Positions 6,697 to 10,000 of a stretch of DNA of 10,000 bases are shown here, piece by piece. The notes below the pieces were generated by a model. That model had not been told where the DNA came from, did no database searches, and saw nothing but the letters and a program-made list of their open reading frames with translations. This DNA comes from Rheinheimera sp. (GTDB lineage: Bacteria; Pseudomonadota; Gammaproteobacteria; Enterobacterales; Alteromonadaceae): contig NZ_JAIWOI010000145.1 of NCBI RefSeq assembly GCF_020217005.1, positions 1 through 10,000 on the forward strand. Reading direction: 5' to 3'. The translations under genes and the position numbers were made by a program. The stretch's first letter is position 1, and each line of letters starts with the position of its first letter.

Positions 6697-8619
6697 TTAG
6701 ACCTTAAACTTCGACAATACGGCGCTAAAATCTTCAGCGATACGTTTTAAACCCTGACTTGAGTCTTTGGTCGTTGCGCTGTGCACTGCATTTTGTTGCG
6801 CTGCACTGTGAATATGGTTGGTTTTTTGACTGACGCCATCGGCCACATCACGCTGCTCTGCTGCCGCTGTACTGATTTGACTGTTCAGGTGATTAATTTC
6901 TTCTATGGCTTTGAGCACCAAATCCATAGCCTGACTGGCTTCAGCCGCTTTCACTTCATTGTCTTTGACCGTGGCTTGAGCTGTTGAGTTTAAGTTCTGC
7001 ACTTCGTTAACGCCTTGCTGCAACTGCTCTATCATCCGTTTGATTTCGCCTGTGGAGGACTGTGTACGGCCAGCCAGCAATCGCACTTCATCGGCCACCA
7101 CACTAAAACCGCGGCCTTGTTCACCGGCTCGTGCCGCTTCAATGGCGGCATTAAGTGCCAGTAAGTTGGTTTGTTCCGCTATGGTGTTAATAACTTCCAA
7201 TACCTTGCCAATTTCTGCGCTGGAGGCGGATAAGCTGGCAATAGAACGCTGGGAATGCTGAGAATCCACCAACTGCTGAGCTGCATTTTTCACCGAGGCT
7301 TCCAGAGTTTTCATCGCGCCCTGAGTTAAACGCGACGCCTCCACACTGGCCTGCTCTGCCTGTTCTGCATTATGAGCTACAACTGATGCTGTGGTCGCCA
7401 GTTCATGTACAGATGAAGCCGTTACTTCTAAATCGACAGTTTGTTTCACCACCTCAGCACTGGACTCTTCCGCCACATGGGCCAGCTCCACCGATGCCTG
7501 CACCAGACCATGGGTCATAGAACGCAGCTCGACTATGGTTAAACGTAATTGTTCAAGCAACTGGTCAAAACAGCGTGCCATTTCGCCAAATTCGTCTGTG
7601 CTGTAATTAGAAAAACGTCGGGTTAAGTCGCCCTCGCCTTCAGTAATGGCTTTAATAGCTTTGATGGTATCGTTTACTCTGGTCACCACTATGCTGTGGG
7701 TTAACCAATAGACCACCAGTAACAAAATGGTGGCGCCAACTACGATGACCAAAGAAGTTTTGATCACATTCGCCCGTACTTCGGCATTGAGCTCCTCATT
7801 AGAATAGGCTGTAACTATCTGATAGCCCCAGGGGGTAAACTGTTCTGTTTGAATAGTCCAGTCCTGATTGTTTGTCTTAAGGATTTGCTCCAGTTGTTCC
7901 GCGTTAATATGGCTGGATTTCGCCCGGACTGCTCCATTTCTATCAAGTAGAGCAACAAAGCCCGAGGTCAACAATCGCGTTGCAGCCAACAGCTGATGTA
8001 AGGCTTCCAGATCGGCCTTATACCCAACGTAGCCAATGCCTACCACTTCACCCTGAACATTGGTCAGCGGCTCATACCCGGTCACAAAGGGGTTGCCCAA
8101 GATATCTACTGAACCATAAAAGGCCTTGCCCTGCCTTATCGCTGCCATAGCGGCACCTGTTGGAGCGAGTAAAGTACCAGTAGCACGTCCGGTGTCTGTA
8201 ACTACGTTAGTTGAGATCCGGATAAAATCATCACCCGAACGGCTAAAAATGGTGGCTGTCCCGCCCATAATGGCGGTAAGCTCATCTACCAATTGATATT
8301 TATTGCCCTGTCCTTCGGTGCCAAGTAATAAATCAGGGACTTGTTGTGAGCCAAAAGATAATGTATCCCCCTGAGACACAGGGCCTAAAGCGGCAATACG
8401 CTGACGCAACAGCTTCATACTACTTTGCACTTGCTGTCCCAGTAAACTGTCGGTAACAGTCAATATATTGGTAATTTCACGATTCAATCTTTCCTTGTCT
8501 GAGTTGACCCTTGACTCAATTTCACTGTATTTGCTGAAAGAGATCACCACTATGGAACCCAGCATTGCAAGTAAAACCAGGCCGGTGAGTGTTAACATAA
8601 ATTTGCGTTGTACCGACAT
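6697..8619 (-). CDS. Methyl-accepting chemotaxis protein with Cache_3-Cache_2-type sensor, HAMP and MA signalling domains
   Basis: This is a transmembrane chemoreceptor that senses a periplasmic ligand and controls CheA through CheW. The 640 residues show transmembrane helix 1 at about 8-27 and a periplasmic sensor at about 28-285. Transmembrane helix 2 is at about 288-306, HAMP at about 307-360 (with [10 protein letters not shown] and [15 protein letters not shown]) and a long cytoplasmic coiled coil to the end. The conserved hairpin tip lies at about 482-512 and includes [20 protein letters not shown] and [12 protein letters not shown]. Sensor stretches such as [36 protein letters not shown] and VVGIGYVGY resemble Cache_3-Cache_2 fusion domains of the dCache type. 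The ligand cannot be read off. The protein ends in KFKV and has no NWETF-like CheR/CheB-binding pentapeptide. ATG at 8619 is preceded by AAGGAA (8625-8630, minus strand). It is monocistronic and ends at the shared terminator. Confidence 0.95.
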   Translation of the reverse strand: MSVQRKFMLTLTGLVLLAMLGSIVVISFSKYSEIESRVNSDKERLNREITNILTVTDSLLGQQVQSSMKLLRQRIAALGPVSQGDTLSFGSQQVPDLLLGTEGQGNKYQLVDELTAIMGGTATIFSRSGDDFIRISTNVVTDTGRATGTLLAPTGAAMAAIRQGKAFYGSVDILGNPFVTGYEPLTNVQGEVVGIGYVGYKADLEALHQLLAATRLLTSGFVALLDRNGAVRAKSSHINAEQLEQILKTNNQDWTIQTEQFTPWGYQIVTAYSNEELNAEVRANVIKTSLVIVVGATILLLVVYWLTHSIVVTRVNDTIKAIKAITEGEGDLTRRFSNYSTDEFGEMARCFDQLLEQLRLTIVELRSMTHGLVQASVELAHVAEESSAEVVKQTVDLEVTASSVHELATTASVVAHNAEQAEQASVEASRLTQGAMKTLEASVKNAAQQLVDSQHSQRSIASLSASSAEIGKVLEVINTIAEQTNLLALNAAIEAARAGEQGRGFSVVADEVRLLAGRTQSSTGEIKRMIEQLQQGVNEVQNLNSTAQATVKDNEVKAAEASQAMDLVLKAIEEINHLNSQISTAAAEQRDVADGVSQKTNHIHSAAQQNAVHSATTKDSSQGLKRIAEDFSAVLSKFKV

Positions 8620-8688
8620 AATAATTCCTTAGTGTTTTCTCAGACGCCATTACAAGCAGGCGACCAACATCGAAGTATTAATTAGTTA

Positions 8689-8701
8689 AACTAGTCTAGT
8701 T
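8689..8701. repeat. 13-bp palindrome upstream of the chemoreceptor gene
   Basis: AACTAGTCTAGTT is a perfect inverted repeat with 6-bp arms around one central base, about 70 bp upstream of the chemoreceptor start codon. It lies in a run of related TAGTTAA/TTAGTT words. It could be a regulator-binding site, but a short AT-rich palindrome can arise by chance. Confidence 0.25.
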
Positions 8702-8995
8702 CGCTGCACCACTTTACACAGACAAAGTCTAAATCTTTATTCACCCGCCTTACTGTTCGGATTAAGCTCTCTTCAAGCAATATAATCAGGCTCCCGACCC
8801 TTTCGCCTGATCTCAGGTTCGGCAACAGCTCGTATCTTTATCTATGCTGGCTAGTTAATACAGCTGACCTCTGCACAGGCTGGTTTTGAATGCATGATGA
8901 AACAACGCGTAGAAGATTAATAGCATTGAGTTTCATTTTTATCAAATAATCACAATAATAAATACAAAAAACACAGGGTGTTCTGATTTTATCAA

Positions 8996-9009
8996 TGTAA
9001 ACGGTTTCA
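8996..9009 (+). promoter_or_regulatory. LacI-family-like operator upstream of the sodium:solute symporter
   Basis: TGTAAACGGTTTCA matches the general shape of LacI/GalR-family operators (TG-N-AA-N-CG-N-TT-N-CA) with the central CG and symmetric ends. It lies 180 nt upstream of the symporter start. A -10-like TATTAT (9019-9024) follows. The matching 17-nt-spaced -35 position (TGTAAA, 8996-9001) falls inside the operator, so a bound repressor could block the promoter. LacI-family proteins mostly regulate sugar uptake and catabolism, which would suggest a sugar-related substrate for the symporter. Confidence 0.45.
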
Positions 9010-9022
9010 GCCAAGGTCTATT

Positions 9023-9154
9023 ATGTCAGAAACTGTGCCGATCAAAAATGACAAATTTGAATGCCCCACCAAACTTTCATTATTTTTTAACGCCAGCTTT
9101 AAACACCTCAGCACTTGCCAACAGATCTTGGATAAGTTTCAATACCAGCTGTAA
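9023..9154 (+). CDS. Possible small ORF, 43 codons, hypothetical
   Basis: An ATG preceded by AAGG (9013-9016) at 6-nt spacing opens a 43-codon frame beginning MSETVPIKNDKFECPTKLSL and ending in FQYQL, stopping 35 nt before the symporter ATG. There is no signal peptide, membrane segment or recognisable family. It could be a small protein or a leader peptide for the symporter gene. Against it, the ATG overlaps the candidate -10 TATTAT, so both readings cannot be right, and a frame this short can occur by chance. Confidence 0.2.
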   Translation: MSETVPIKNDKFECPTKLSLFFNASFKHLSTCQQILDKFQYQL

Positions 9155-9189
9155 CCTGACAATAGGCCAGTAGAACCAAACGAGGAAAC

Positions 9190-10000
9190 ATGGTCTCCAC
9201 TTTTTCCGCATTAGACTGGCTAGCGTTTCTGTCCTATTTTATTTTGCTCGCCCTGACTGGCTGGTGGATTAATAGAGCGGGTGCACACAACAGTCATGAA
9301 TACTTTGTCGGCAGCAATAGCATGCCGACCTGGTTAGCTGCTATTTCAGTACTGGCTACAGCACAATCTGCCGCCACTTTTTTGGGTGGACCTGATATTG
9401 GTTACCGCAGCAATTTAACTTATCTGGCCAGCACCATAGGGGCTTTAATGGCCGCGCTTTTCGTAGGGTACTTTTTAATTCCGCGCTTTTACCGCTTTAA
9501 AGTTGGTACTGTCTATGAATTGCTAGAGCTACGTTTTGGCAGTGCCGCAAAAAAGCAGGCAGGCCTGATGTATTTGTTTGGTCGCATTTTTGCCAATGGC
9601 GCCAGACTTTATATGGCGGCTATCGCTGTATCTATGATTTTGTTTACCGATATAGCATGGCACCATGTGGCCTGGTCTATTGGCTTGCTCTGCCTGGTGT
9701 CGCTACTGTATTCCATTTTCGGCGGTATCAAATCTGTGATTTATGGCGATGCTTTTCAGTGTTTGGTGTATGTCAGCGCCGCTGTGCTGGTACTGTTGTA
9801 TTTATGGACCTCTATTCCAGCTGATTTTGCCAGTATCTGGCAGGCATTAGAACATCCGCCCGAAAAGGCGGTCAGTAAACTACTGCTGATAGATACCAGC
9901 TGGGATTTCAGCTCAGCCGGTTCTTTTACGCTTTATTCCAGTGTCACTGGTTTGTTCTTGCTGTATATCGCTTCTTTTGGGTTGGATCAGGATCTGACCC
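9190..10000 (+). CDS. Sodium:solute symporter (SSS/SGLT family), N-terminal 270 residues; C-terminus beyond the right edge
   Basis: This inner-membrane symporter is expected to use the sodium gradient to import a small solute. Family members carry sugars, proline, pantothenate, sialic acid, acetate and others. The visible 270 residues, about half of a normal 490-550-residue protein, carry family marks. These are EYFVGSNSMPTWLAAISVLA (about 37-56), the following TAQSAATFLGG (helix TM1/TM2 region), a GTVYELLELRFG segment (106-117) and YSIFGGIKSVIYGDAFQ (about 174-190), which corresponds to the GG-x2-AV-x2-D-x2-Q signature. About six hydrophobic helices are seen before the edge. The ATG is preceded by GAGGAAA (9182-9188), a strong Shine-Dalgarno site. 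The upstream LacI-like operator hints at a sugar or amino-sugar substrate, but this is inference. The frame is open to base 10000. Confidence 0.92.
   Translation, partial: MVSTFSALDWLAFLSYFILLALTGWWINRAGAHNSHEYFVGSNSMPTWLAAISVLATAQSAATFLGGPDIGYRSNLTYLASTIGALMAALFVGYFLIPRFYRFKVGTVYELLELRFGSAAKKQAGLMYLFGRIFANGARLYMAAIAVSMILFTDIAWHHVAWSIGLLCLVSLLYSIFGGIKSVIYGDAFQCLVYVSAAVLVLLYLWTSIPADFASIWQALEHPPEKAVSKLLLIDTSWDFSSAGSFTLYSSVTGLFLLYIASFGLDQDLT

Larger units (their letters stand above)
8631..9189. other. Long intergenic region between divergently transcribed chemoreceptor and symporter genes
   Basis: These 559 nt hold no clear full-size gene on either strand. The part near 8930-9000 is AT-rich. 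I can pick out a 13-bp palindrome (8689-8701), a LacI-family-like operator (8996-9009) and one possible 43-codon ORF (9023-9154), each listed separately. The promoter of the chemoreceptor gene should lie in the left part, but I see no convincing sigma-70 or sigma-28 match. No tRNA, riboswitch or terminator was recognised. Confidence 0.6.

Noticed and set aside
6781..7606. Plus-strand frames opposite the chemoreceptor signalling domain
   Set aside because: They are shadows of the highly conserved MA domain on the other strand.
8806..8817. CCTGA-TC-TCAGG small hairpin
   Set aside because: A five-base stem with a two-base loop is too short to interpret and is not associated with a T-run.
8897..8936. 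ATGAAAC and GTTTCAT inverted repeat with a 26-nt gap
   Set aside because: Seven-base AT-rich arms separated by a long loop without a GC core or U-tract are weak. They were not called as a terminator, operator or structured RNA.

Overview
The window reads as a piece of a free-living, probably aquatic, Gram-negative gammaproteobacterial chromosome. The signs are moderate GC content, Shine-Dalgarno-led genes, lipoprotein signal peptides, an RND efflux pair, a Cache-domain chemoreceptor and a sodium-coupled solute symporter. The protein style resembles Alteromonadales-like genera such as Rheinheimera or Alishewanella, but this is an impression from the sequences and was not tested by a search. 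I see no mobile element, phage gene, CRISPR array, rRNA or tRNA.

Layout. (1) Positions 1-2737, minus strand: a tripartite drug-efflux operon, with a lipoprotein membrane-fusion adaptor followed 3 nt later by an RND inner-membrane pump that runs off the left edge. (2) Positions 2738-2991: a divergent control region with a TTGACA-type promoter element and an adjacent 17-bp operator-like inverted repeat. (3) Positions 2992-6633, plus strand: a tight three-gene run of an NhaC-family transporter, a VanX/PcgL-like D-Ala-D-Ala dipeptidase lipoprotein and a PBP4/DacB-like D,D-carboxypeptidase lipoprotein. It ends at a strong bidirectional terminator (6651-6684). (4) Positions 6697-8619, minus strand: a 640-residue methyl-accepting chemotaxis protein converging on that terminator. 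(5) Positions 8631-9189: a long intergenic stretch with a small palindrome near the chemoreceptor gene, a LacI-family-like operator and a possible 43-codon ORF. (6) Positions 9190-10000, plus strand: the first 270 codons of a sodium:solute symporter that continues past the right edge.

How the genes work together. The efflux pair would export toxic compounds from the periplasm or inner membrane together with an outer-membrane channel not encoded here. In the central run, the carboxypeptidase would release D-alanine from peptidoglycan stem peptides and the dipeptidase would split free D-Ala-D-Ala. Both are predicted to be lipid-anchored on the envelope, so they would act in the same compartment. 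The co-transcribed NhaC-family transporter may be a plain Na+/H+ antiporter or may handle a small solute such as an amino acid, which the sequence alone does not decide. The chemoreceptor and symporter are separate units in nutrient sensing and uptake.

Every long ORF belongs to a known family. The most noteworthy points are the gene grouping in region 3 and the undescribed candidate operators in regions 2 and 5. I found no convincing new biological system.
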